Below, piece by piece: positions 9,744 through 17,115 of a DNA stretch of 64,000 bases. This DNA comes from Arthrobacter cryoconiti (GTDB lineage: Bacteria > Actinomycetota > Actinomycetes > Actinomycetales > Micrococcaceae). The translations under genes and the position numbers were made by a program. Location of the stretch: positions 1-64,000 of the forward strand of contig NZ_JAJJBU010000018.1 in NCBI RefSeq assembly GCF_020905375.1, written 5' to 3'. The number at the start of each line of letters is the position of its first letter. The stretch's first letter is position 1. The notes beneath the pieces are model-generated. The model was not told where the DNA came from and did no database searches. It was given only the letters and a program-made list of their open reading frames with translations.

Positions 9744-9901
9744 GACGGCACCACAATCTGATGTGCACACGACAGCGACGCAACATATTTCTCCCTGCCA
9801 TCCCCCACTACAGTGCTGACTATGACGGGAATCAGCGCATCATCGTCACTCATGTCCGGTTCGGGATTCAAACGAGAGATCTTGGACAGTACCTCAGACA
9901 T
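9740..9901 (-). CDS. 53-residue ORF, translationally coupled, function unknown
   Basis: A short gene supported by a textbook AAAGGAG site seven bases before the ATG at 9901 and by a GTGA overlap with the SnoaL-like gene. The product is acidic at the front (PEPDMSDDDAL, residues 14-24) and has a hydrophobic middle (IPVIVSTVVGDG, about residues 25-36). No family is recognised. It may be a real small subunit or a leader peptide that couples translation of the following gene. It opens the reverse-strand hyuAB unit. Confidence 0.5.
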   Translation of the reverse strand: MSEVLSKISRLNPEPDMSDDDALIPVIVSTVVGDGREKYVASLSCAHQIVVPS

Positions 9902-10365
9902 GGTGGGCTCCTTTGAAAGTTGATTAGCAGTTCCATATTCTTCCAAATTCGCTCTTCTGCGATCAGTGCATGGCGCACAGGCCTTGAAGGTCCCCGTTGA
10001 AGTTCTGTTGAGTGAAGCCCGTATCCGTGCACCTCTGTATTAGTGGGCAGTGGGAGAATCTGAACCAAGAGACACAAAATTTGGCAATCACCTTCACTTA
10101 CTCTCTCCGAAGGCCGTCTCACAGAGGTTGTCCAACGCCTCAAAGACACCCCTGTGAAAGGTCTCTTTGTGAATGGTGTGATGCTTCCGAAGGCAGACTC
10201 GCGGGGTAGGCTTCGCGCTGATCTGGCACTGCTCCCCTCGGAATGCACTACTTCCGGAATCGGACACCGCTCCCGCGTGGCCGCCGTCGGACTTAAGTAG
10301 CATGTCAGGTAGGCAGATCATATTTCGACACAATTCCGCGAACCGTGCGGGTGAAAGGAGTCCCT
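9902..10365. other. Intergenic stretch with a possible gene remnant
   Basis: The 464 bases must contain the promoter of the reverse hyu operon. A forward frame is open from 10064 to a TAG at 10298-10300 without a usable start. Its translation looks protein-like (for example LSEGRLTEVVQRLKDTPVKG, about codons 14-33) but matches no family I recognise. It could be the tail of a lost gene. Otherwise nothing is seen. Confidence 0.3.
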
Positions 10366-10734
10366 GTGGACATGCGTTTGGAATTAATTCCGTTGCCTTC
10401 AACGGAGGTTGCCCGGAGCATAGCTTTCTACGTTGACCAAGTGGGCTTTCACCTCGATCATGACATTGAGCCCGGCAACGGTATGCGGATCGTCCAGCTA
10501 ACACCACCAGGCTCAGCATGTTCCATCGTAATTGGTGTTGGCATCAGTGACCCCCATGCGGCACCGGTACATGGCCTACATTTAGTCGTGGAAGACCTTA
10601 CTGCCGTCCGCCTGAAACTTCTCGGAAACGGGGTGGAGGTATCCGAGGTCAGCGATATGGGCGGCGGTGTCAGCTACGCCTATTTCAGCGATCCCGACGG
10701 GAATTCCTGGGCACTTCAGCAAATCTCCCACTAG
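10366..10734 (+). CDS. VOC (glyoxalase/bleomycin resistance) family protein
   Basis: About 122 residues forming one vicinal-oxygen-chelate domain: a first strand MRLELIPLPSTEVARSIAFYVDQVGF and the usual end AYFSDPDGNSWALQQI. The GTG at 10366 sits five bases after AGGAG; the ATG at 10372 is an alternative. VOC proteins of this size act as dimers that bind a metal and a small ligand, with roles from dioxygenase to drug binding; the role is not given by sequence. It stands alone between two decayed stretches. Confidence 0.8.
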   Translation: MDMRLELIPLPSTEVARSIAFYVDQVGFHLDHDIEPGNGMRIVQLTPPGSACSIVIGVGISDPHAAPVHGLHLVVEDLTAVRLKLLGNGVEVSEVSDMGGGVSYAYFSDPDGNSWALQQISH

Positions 10735-11043
10735 CGCAAGTCCGTCAGCGCCATCATTACCTCAATCCAAAATGGCCTAGTTTAGCGCTGACAAAGCACG
10801 CGATAGTTCTCTGCATTTGGCCCACAACCATCCAGGCGCGAACACAGGCAATTGCGAGGCCACCCAGCGGTGGCCGCCACATTCGGTGTTCAATATTCGC
10901 TGCCAAATTGGCTTCAGCAAATAGATTGGCTGCGGCAAATAAGAAGTGCCACATTGGCCGGATTGAAACACTCTCCTGCAACTCCGCGACCGACAAGGTC
11001 AAACAGCTATACGCCTGCATCACCGAGATAACATGCCGCTGAA
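10735..11043. other. Non-coding stretch
   Basis: About 300 bases with no convincing gene on either strand. An open reverse frame (10757-11023) has atypical composition and no ribosome site. The region lies directly before a decayed oxidoreductase and is probably part of the same eroded segment. Confidence 0.3.
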
Positions 11044-11439
11044 GTGGTTTCTGAAGACTCTCCGTGTCGAGGTATCGTCCTTTGGCCCAACAATTCCGCT
11101 CATCCTAACGATGGGGAGCCACAGCCCAACGTACTGATGCCTTGGGCTCTTACAACGGGTTCCGGCATCGCGCCCGTGACCGCCGTCATCCCGGAACTTG
11201 ACACCGCCCTGGTGGTCACCCCAGAAACCGTGGCGGACCTTCAAACACTCCCGTTACGGCTGACCATCATCTGCGACGGACCCATCGTCTGCGAACTCGG
11301 ACAGGCCCTCGCCCGCCTCGGGTCACAGGTAATTATGGTGGCCCGCTCCGGAATCCTTCCCAAGGAAGACCCCGATGCGGTCACGCTGGGGCGCAAGATG
11401 CTGCCGGCAGCGACCATGCGAAACACCATCATTGTGTGA
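11044..11439 (+). pseudogene. Fragment of a pyridine nucleotide-disulfide oxidoreductase (MerA/Lpd type)
   Basis: From about base 11140 the frame reads like the middle of a flavin disulfide reductase: ATGS-like LTTGSG, then IPELD, TPETVADLQTLPLRLTI and the start of the NAD-binding fold, DGPIVCELGQALARLGSQV. In working enzymes this last part reads GGGPIGCELAQ; the glycine signature is damaged. The N-terminal FAD fold, the redox-active CxxxxC and the dimer domain are missing, and the frame stops soon after ARSGILPKEDP. It is a relic of about 95 codons. The following 200 bases up to 11641 hold no gene. Confidence 0.65.
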
Positions 11440-11641
11440 GTGTCAACTGCGTGTTAGGCTCGGTGCTCTTTAGCCACGGGACAGCATCGGCTGGGCCACC
11501 GCGACTAACGATCCCGCGGCTGCCTCAACCACGATCAACGCACCGCTCTAGTTCGATTCCTTGACCGGTGAGCTGTTTACGTAACCCTCGAAAAACGAAT
11601 CGAGGTCCACACCATCCTGCGATCTCTAAGGAAGAACTGAC

Positions 11642-12373
11642 ATGTCAGCGAACCATCCGGATTTTTCCAACGTGAACGCATTATTCATCAACACCACACT
11701 TACTCGCTCGCCTGCCATCAGCCACACGCAATTGCTCATTGATTCCAGTGCCGCAATCATGGCAAAGCAAGGCGTGCGAGTTGATGGGTTCCGTTCCGTA
11801 GACCATCAAATAGCATCCGGGGTGTATCCCGATATGCGCGAGCACGGCTGGGAAGCAGACGCGTGGCCGGACCTGTTCCCGCGCGTGCTCGCCGCCGATA
11901 TTCTCGTAATTGCCGGCCCCATCTGGCTTGGGGACAACAGCAGTGAGACGAAGAAGGTCATCGAACGGCTCTACGCCCACTCCGGGGAGCTAAACGACCA
12001 TGGCCAGTGGCTCTACTACGGCCGGGTCGGGGGCTGCCTAATCACCGGCAACGAGGACGGCATCAAACACTGCGCTTCCAACGTTCTCTACAGCTTGCAG
12101 CACATCGGCTATTCGATACCGCCGCAAGCTGATTCTGGATGGATCGGCGAAGCAGGACCGGGGCCAAGCTATGGCGACATGCAAGACGACGGTACGCGGG
12201 CGGGGTTGGACAACGAATTCACAAAACGAAACACCACCTTTATGACGTGGAACCTGATGCACCTCGCACACACGCTGAAAACGATGGGCGGATTCCCCAC
12301 ACACGGCAATCAACGCCGCAAGTGGGACGCTGGGGCGCGCTTTGATTTCGAGAACCCGGAGTACCGTTCCTGA
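11642..12373 (+). CDS. Flavodoxin-fold NAD(P)H-dependent reductase-like protein
   Basis: A 243-residue protein of the flavodoxin/FMN-reductase type. The N-terminal strand and loop (NALFINTTLTRSPAISHTQLLID, about residues 10-32) is the FMN phosphate loop, and VLAADILVIAGPIWLGDNSSETKKVIERL (about residues 84-112) is the family's second signature. Later parts (GGCLITGNEDGIKHCASNVLYSLQHIGY) are also typical. AAGGAAG precedes the ATG. The gene stands alone between two stretches without genes, so its electron partner is unknown. Confidence 0.8.
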   Translation: MSANHPDFSNVNALFINTTLTRSPAISHTQLLIDSSAAIMAKQGVRVDGFRSVDHQIASGVYPDMREHGWEADAWPDLFPRVLAADILVIAGPIWLGDNSSETKKVIERLYAHSGELNDHGQWLYYGRVGGCLITGNEDGIKHCASNVLYSLQHIGYSIPPQADSGWIGEAGPGPSYGDMQDDGTRAGLDNEFTKRNTTFMTWNLMHLAHTLKTMGGFPTHGNQRRKWDAGARFDFENPEYRS

Positions 12374-12741
12374 CCCGTAGCTATGCTGCAGTGATTCGAC
12401 AGAACTCAGTGGTCCGTCAACAGGGACCCCTCTACTCGGTTGATGTTTAGTCGGCCCGTTTCCGGTTCTGTGCCGCGTGTGAGAATCCCGGAAAATATCT
12501 GTGGTGAGTCGTGCTCGCGCCCCCAACCCACCATCCAATCTTGCACCGACGAGACGTTTACAGCGAACCGCAACCGTTCCCGATAGAACGCTAACAGAAG
12601 ACGTTTTCACAACCACAGCTTTGTGCGATCAACATTGTTGAACTTCCAACGGCGTGCCCGTGGTAGATGCTGGCCTGACCTCGCTTGCAGATCCGCGCCA
12701 CCGTCTTTGGGTCGCAGCGAGCTGGGTTCGGGGCTGCGTTC
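12374..12741. other. Non-coding stretch
   Basis: This 368-base gap follows the flavodoxin-like gene and precedes the 3' end of the DUF1048 gene on the reverse strand. I see no reading frame with a family signature and no clear hairpin with a T tract. Confidence 0.3.
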
Positions 12742-13110
12742 TCACATCCGTTCCTTGCGCTCGGCGTCCTCAACAGCCTGATTCAGACGTGCACGCTCTT
12801 TGTCGATCCATTGCTTGCCTGCATAAGCCTGCGCGAATGTTTCAGCGAAGTCGACAGGGTCCTCACCAACTATCTCCCGCACGGGCGTCGCGTCGACCGC
12901 TGCGCGTTCCCACAAGTCCGCTAGGTCCCCGAACATCGCGATGAGGGTGTCACCGTCGGTGATGCCCCCGCAATACATCAAGTAACGGTGCATGGCCTTC
13001 GCTGTACTGCCGTAGGGCTCCGGGAGCGAATCGATGCGAGTTTTGTCCTGTCTATACTGCTTCTTCTGCTCGAGCGATCCAGTCAAAGATTCCAGCCACT
13101 TTGCTGCCAT
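12742..13110 (-). CDS. DUF1048 domain-containing protein
   Basis: A 122-residue helical protein with the DUF1048 pattern (KKQYRQDKTRIDSLPEPY near residues 16-33, then a helix pair ending in WIDKERARLN). It begins two bases after the stop of the PadR regulator upstream. PadR plus DUF1048 is a frequent pair in Gram-positive bacteria; the DUF1048 protein is thought to be a helical partner or small stress protein. No catalytic residues are evident. Confidence 0.85.
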   Translation of the reverse strand: MAAKWLESLTGSLEQKKQYRQDKTRIDSLPEPYGSTAKAMHRYLMYCGGITDGDTLIAMFGDLADLWERAAVDATPVREIVGEDPVDFAETFAQAYAGKQWIDKERARLNQAVEDAERKERM

Positions 13111-13112
13111 TT

Positions 13113-13466
13113 CTACTGCCCTTCTTCCTGTGGGTGTTCTTTGCGGGGGTGAAGCTGCTGTATCCGTTCAACGAGGAAGTCCCAGGTCCGCCAGAACCCG
13201 CTGAGGTACTCCTCTCCCCGTCCGTTCAGCGAGTAGACCTTGCGCGGTGGTCCTTTCGCTGATGGGACCTTTTCGACGTCCACCAGGCCGCGCCGCTCAA
13301 GCCTGACCAGCAACGCGTAGACAGTGCCCTCGACGACGTCGGAGAAGCCCTGTTCTCGCAGCTGGGCTGTGATTTCGTACCCGTAAGCCGGCTGCGTGGC
13401 CAGGATCTCAAGCACGATTCCCTCGAGCGTGCCCTTGAGCATCTCGGTCATCTGCTGCTTGTTCAT
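13113..13466 (-). CDS. PadR-family transcriptional regulator
   Basis: A 117-residue winged-helix repressor. LKGTLEGIVLEILATQPAYGYEI at the front, EGTVYALLVRLERRGLV in the recognition helix, and a wing with GPPRKVYSL are diagnostic of PadR. The ATG at 13466 follows GAGAGGA; an upstream in-frame start at 13484 is less likely. Upstream lie TACT/AGTA-type repeats (TACTGCTAGATAGTA, about 13501-13515), a plausible self-operator. The regulator forms a two-gene unit with DUF1048. Confidence 0.88.
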   Translation of the reverse strand: MNKQQMTEMLKGTLEGIVLEILATQPAYGYEITAQLREQGFSDVVEGTVYALLVRLERRGLVDVEKVPSAKGPPRKVYSLNGRGEEYLSGFWRTWDFLVERIQQLHPRKEHPQEEGQ

Positions 13467-13704
13467 GACGCCCGTCCTCTCCACTACTCAATGACATTGA
13501 CTACTGCTAGATAGTAACGCGTAGTACCACTAGCTAGCAAGACTGAATAGCGGCTTTTCTACAGTTGATGGATGCAGCAATAAAGAAACACCAGAGCTTT
13601 GAGAGCTGCAAACTAGCTCGTCTGCCCAAATCTCACCTCTAACGACCTTGCCGGTGTCGCCCTGACGCGGTAGAAAGAAGTAACCCGTCAGACCGGAGGC
13701 AACT

Positions 13705-14271
13705 ATGGGCAAGCTGATATACGGGGCCAACACCTCGCTCGACGGCTATCTTGAGGACGAAACAGGCTCCTTCAGCTGGTCTGTACCGGACGAGGAAGTG
13801 CACGCTTTCTGGAACGAACACGAGCGGAACATTGGCACAGCCCTCTATGGTCGCCGCATGTATGAAACGATGCGCGTCTGGGAGAACGACGACTGGCTGA
13901 CGGCCCAGCCCGCGGTCGTCCGAGAGTACGCGAAGGTCTGGCGCGACGCCGACAAAGTTGTGTACTCGTCGACACTCGCAGGGGTGTCGACGGCGCGTAC
14001 GAGGATCGAGCGGCAGTTTGAACCGGAGTCGGTGCGACATCTCAAGGAGCTGTCCAGCTCTAATCTGAGCATCGGCGGTGCGACTATCGCGGCGCAGGCG
14101 TTCCGTCACGGGCTGGTCGACGAGTGCGTGTTACTCATGTGCCCCGTGCTCGTGGGAGGCGGCAAACCGGCGCTGCCTCTGGGCGTGCGGATCGACCTGG
14201 AACTACTGGACCACCGAAGGTTCACCAATGGTGTGATCTACGTCCGCTACGCTATCCACGACCGCGAATGA
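13705..14271 (+). CDS. Dihydrofolate reductase family (RibD C-terminal-like) protein
   Basis: A 188-residue protein with the RibD_C/DHFR-like fold: a first strand GKLIYGANTSLDGYLEDETG, a central YGRRMYETMRVWE, and LSIGGATIAAQAFRHGLVDE with the NADPH-binding glycine pair. Members reduce pterin- or flavin-like compounds, but most are uncharacterised. Classical folate-binding residues cannot be confirmed. A related gene follows at 14513. Confidence 0.82.
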   Translation: MGKLIYGANTSLDGYLEDETGSFSWSVPDEEVHAFWNEHERNIGTALYGRRMYETMRVWENDDWLTAQPAVVREYAKVWRDADKVVYSSTLAGVSTARTRIERQFEPESVRHLKELSSSNLSIGGATIAAQAFRHGLVDECVLLMCPVLVGGGKPALPLGVRIDLELLDHRRFTNGVIYVRYAIHDRE

Positions 14272-14382
14272 AGTGATTCAGAGTCGCTTTAGCTGATTGA
14301 TCCAAGACACGAGCCAAACGCGAGTCACATTGCTCGCGTGAAACGATTGACTAATCCCCTCACTTTAATGAGACTGACGCAC

Positions 14383-14511
14383 ATGCCTAAGAATCATGAT
14401 GAACTCGACGCCGTCCTCCGCCCGCTCGCGGCTCCGACGCGCCCTGCCGTCGGAGAACGGTTGGTGAAGACACCAGCAGCCGTGTCCCAGCCACCCCTAA
14501 AGGAGACCTGA
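14383..14511 (+). pseudogene. Truncated ArsR-family regulator, N-terminal remnant
   Basis: A 42-codon frame reads like the start of an ArsR-type regulator (NHDELDAVLRPLAAPTRPAV, then GERLVKTPAAVSQ). Intact relatives have LADPTRRAVLERL followed by the DNA-binding helices, all missing here. The frame ends TGATATG, leading straight into the next gene, whose ribosome site AAAGGAG lies inside this remnant. Regulators of this type often pair with small RibD_C-like or SRPBCC genes, so an internal deletion probably fused the first part of the regulator to the ribosome site of its old partner. It may still act as a short translated leader. Confidence 0.6.
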
Positions 14512-14512
14512 T

Positions 14513-15154
14513 ATGACCCGCGTTCGCATGGACCTGTTCGTCTCGCTGGATGGCTACACTTCAACTGCAGGCCGATCATCCGAAAATCCGATGGGCGAGG
14601 ACTGGAACCGCCTCACGGCAGCCTATTCGGCGACCCGCACATTCCACGAACAAGTCGTTGGCGACTCCACCGGCACGACCGGCATCGATAACACCTACGC
14701 CGCCGCGTTCTTCCAAGGTGTCGGCGCCGAGATCATGGGCGCAGCCATGTTCGGCCTACACTCGTTCCCCGACGACCCGGACTGGAAAGGATGGTGGGGA
14801 AACCAACCGCCTTTCGGCACCCCGGTCTATGTACTCACCCACGCCGCACCGCGTCCGTCGATCCCGATGGCGGGAGAAACGACGTTCCACTTCCGCAGCA
14901 CCTCCGTCGAGGACGTGCTCATCGAAGCGAGAGAAGCGGCCGGCGGACTGGACGTGCGCGTGGGCGGAGGGATTGGCACCGCGCGCGATTTCCTGCGAGC
15001 CAACCTGGTAGATGACCTGCATCTCATGATCACCCCCATCATCCTGGGCCGCGGAACCCGGTTGTGGGACGATCTGCCCGGCCTCGACCGCACCCACAAG
15101 GTCACAACGGAAGTCGCCGAGAGCGGTGCCATCCACGTGACCTTCACCCGATAG
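14513..15154 (+). CDS. Dihydrofolate reductase family (RibD C-terminal-like) protein
   Basis: 213 residues, with the same fold as the protein at 13705 but of a different branch: TRVRMDLFVSLDGYTSTAG at the start, AEIMGAAMFGLHSFPDDPDWKGWWG in the middle, and GGLDVRVGGGIGTARDFLRANLVDDLHL, including the NADPH glycines, near residue 150. The start is secured by AAAGGAG seven bases upstream of the ATG. It follows an ArsR remnant by one base. The bases after its stop (to 15298) encode a short protein-like tail but no gene. Confidence 0.83.
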   Translation: MTRVRMDLFVSLDGYTSTAGRSSENPMGEDWNRLTAAYSATRTFHEQVVGDSTGTTGIDNTYAAAFFQGVGAEIMGAAMFGLHSFPDDPDWKGWWGNQPPFGTPVYVLTHAAPRPSIPMAGETTFHFRSTSVEDVLIEAREAAGGLDVRVGGGIGTARDFLRANLVDDLHLMITPIILGRGTRLWDDLPGLDRTHKVTTEVAESGAIHVTFTR

Positions 15155-15298
15155 CACGAACCCACGAGAGCCGAACACTGACTCACCCGCGTCGGCTTCG
15201 CCCTGACCTGCGGCCTCAACTCCAACCCCTACGCCGACGCCGAGTTCTATCCGAACCCCAGCGCAGTATGTTCGGAATTTTAGCGATCACGTCGACGG

Positions 15299-15502
15299 CT
15301 AGGAGTGCGTGAGTTCGCTCTTTCGCAAAGCAGCCACAAGATCTTGCTCACGTTTGGCTATCTCAGCGATGCGGCCCGGGCTGGCTGTATTTCTACGCTC
15401 TTCTTCGGCCAGGGCCAGTTGCACGATCAATTCCCGAGTCGTGGCCTGACCCAGATCTCCATCTCTTCGCCTGACGCCGCCGTCGGCCTTGATCTTGTTC
15501 AC
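15299..15502 (-). CDS. Small hypothetical protein
   Basis: A 67-residue charged helical product (TRELIVQLALAEEERRN, about residues 22-38) starting from GTG. There is no clear ribosome site and no family is recognised. The heptad-like spacing suggests a short coiled coil. It diverges from the LuxR-type regulator at 15578. Confidence 0.4.
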   Translation of the reverse strand: MNKIKADGGVRRRDGDLGQATTRELIVQLALAEEERRNTASPGRIAEIAKREQDLVAALRKSELTHS

Positions 15503-15536
15503 GCAAGCAGCCTAATCTTCTAACGCGGCGAACTTC

Positions 15537-15554
15537 TTCACCCCCAGGGGTGAA
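15537..15554. promoter_or_regulatory. Palindromic operator-like site before LuxR-type gene
   Basis: TTCACCCCCAGGGGTGAA: 8-bp arms that match perfectly around a 2-base centre, ending 23 bases before the regulator's ATG. The C4/G4 core resembles the nearby CstR-type sites but the flanks differ. Confidence 0.5.
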
Positions 15555-15577
15555 TTCGTTTGTCCTATAGTGATGGA

Positions 15578-16222
15578 ATGGACAGCCTTCGCATTGCACT
15601 GGTGGATGACTACGAGATTGTGCTGCGGGGTTTGGAGACGATGCTGCAGTCCTATGGGGACACCCTGGAAGTCGTGGAACTTGACCTCAATAGCACGGTG
15701 GCCAGGCGCGTGGACCTGACGCTGTACGATACGTTTGCAGCAACGCCGGGCGATCGGGAGGATGTGCATGATCTGGCCGCTAATCCTTTGTCCGGCAAAG
15801 TAGTGGTCTATTCATGGGATCTCGATGAAACCCGAGTCAGGGCCGCGCTGGCCAACGGCGCCAGCGGGTACCTCTCAAAAGGCCTGCCGGCTGCACAGCT
15901 GGTTAGTGCTCTCCACGATATTCACCACGGCGTAGCTCAGGTATTTTATGGCCCTGGCGGCAATGCAAAAACGAGCATCGGCGATTGGCCTGGACGCGAA
16001 GAGGGTCTGACCCAACGGGAAGCCGAAGTGCTGGCACTCATCACCCAGGGTCTCAGCAATACCGAGATTGCCGAGAGGGTTCGACTATCAGTCAACACCG
16101 TCAAAACGCTCATCCGAAGCTGCTACCGCCGTATCAACGTTGCTAACAGAGCCAACGCGATTATTTGGGGTGTGGACCACGGATTCTTTCCGGACCACAA
16201 AAGGATCCCACCACTACGGTAA
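15578..16222 (+). CDS. NarL/FixJ-type response regulator (LuxR HTH)
   Basis: A 214-residue response regulator. The receiver has the acidic pair VDDYE (residues 9-13), a phosphoacceptor candidate D51 (LYDTF) and the conserved K101 (GYLSKG). The C-terminal GerE-type helix-turn-helix covers about residues 142-195 (LTQREAEVLALITQGLSNTEIAERV). The ATG at 15578 is preferred because the receiver begins right after it; a TTG six codons upstream is the other choice. There is no histidine kinase next door, so it is an orphan regulator. A GC-rich palindrome lies just upstream. Confidence 0.82.
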   Translation: MDSLRIALVDDYEIVLRGLETMLQSYGDTLEVVELDLNSTVARRVDLTLYDTFAATPGDREDVHDLAANPLSGKVVVYSWDLDETRVRAALANGASGYLSKGLPAAQLVSALHDIHHGVAQVFYGPGGNAKTSIGDWPGREEGLTQREAEVLALITQGLSNTEIAERVRLSVNTVKTLIRSCYRRINVANRANAIIWGVDHGFFPDHKRIPPLR

Positions 16223-16242
16223 AACGAGCCCTACCGTCCGGG

Positions 16243-16527
<285 letters not shown>

Positions 16528-16538
16528 TCAACAACTCT

Positions 16539-16554
16539 ATACCCCCAGTGGTAT
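16539..16554. promoter_or_regulatory. CstR-type operator, proximal to the repressor
   Basis: ATACCCCCAGTGGTAT is an imperfect palindrome with intact ATACC/GGTAT arms, 27 bases upstream of the repressor's ATG. It fits autoregulation. Confidence 0.6.
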
Positions 16555-16732
16555 GCGAGTCTCCACCGTGGAGGGACGTTTGACGTCACACTTGCTGCTC
16601 GTCATGTCATGATCCTTAGCCAGCCGCATACGCAGCCAATTCATCATTGGGACAATCGTTTGACGCAATGGCTGTGACCAATTCTCCACGGGACAGACGA
16701 TTGCCCCCTGGAAGGACTAAAGCAGTCCAAAG

Positions 16733-16748
16733 ATACCCCATGGGGTAT
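16733..16748. promoter_or_regulatory. CstR-type operator, proximal to the mini-protein gene
   Basis: ATACCCCATGGGGTAT is a perfect 16-bp palindrome, 39 bases upstream of the mini-protein's ATG, in the position of a promoter. It shares the ATACC/GGTAT arms of the other site. Confidence 0.75.
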
Positions 16749-16787
16749 TATTCTGGAGTTATCCATTCATACCAAGGGAGCAAACAG

Positions 16788-16955
16788 ATGTGCCGTGCAG
16801 TGACATGTAAGAAATGTGGAAAGACTACGTGGGCGGGCTGCGGCCAGCATGTTGATCAGGTCATGCGCGGGGTCCGCGCTTCTCAACGCTGCCCGGGCCA
16901 CGAACAGGAAAATTCCAACGGCAAAGGCTTTTTCGCGAAACTCTTCGGACGCTAG
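16788..16955 (+). CDS. 55-residue cysteine/histidine-rich zinc-binding protein
   Basis: The ATG at 16788 follows GGGAG. Ligand-like residues are C7-x2-C10, C18-G-Q-H21 and C35-P-G-H38, plus C2; this is the spacing of a small zinc-binding fold. The tail is basic and phenylalanine-rich (FFAKLFGR). The family is uncharacterised, though I believe similar short proteins occur widely in actinobacteria. The perfect CstR-type palindrome in front suggests induction by reactive sulfur. A role as persulfide buffer or zinc-thiolate switch is a guess. A longer in-frame start at 16647 would run through the operator and is rejected. Confidence 0.7.
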   Translation: MCRAVTCKKCGKTTWAGCGQHVDQVMRGVRASQRCPGHEQENSNGKGFFAKLFGR

Positions 16956-17115
16956 TCACTCCCCCGGTAGGTGCCAACAGACTTGGTCACGTGCAGTGCC
17001 CGGCGCCGCGATGATTCATGACCCTCACGCCGTGTATTGGTGCCGCTGCCGTTTGCTGCGTATCCTGCAATCGAGAGCACCATGATGCATCGACGAACAC
17101 TCCCTTGGAGGACAC

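Noticed and set aside
10757-11023. 88-codon reverse frame
   Set aside because: No ribosome site, unusual composition and no family signal; it lies in an eroded stretch.
15155-15298. Protein-like forward frame after the second RibD_C-like gene (RVGFALTCGLNSNPYADAEF)
   Set aside because: No start, only about 35 codons, and no family recognised; possibly a relic but not supportable.
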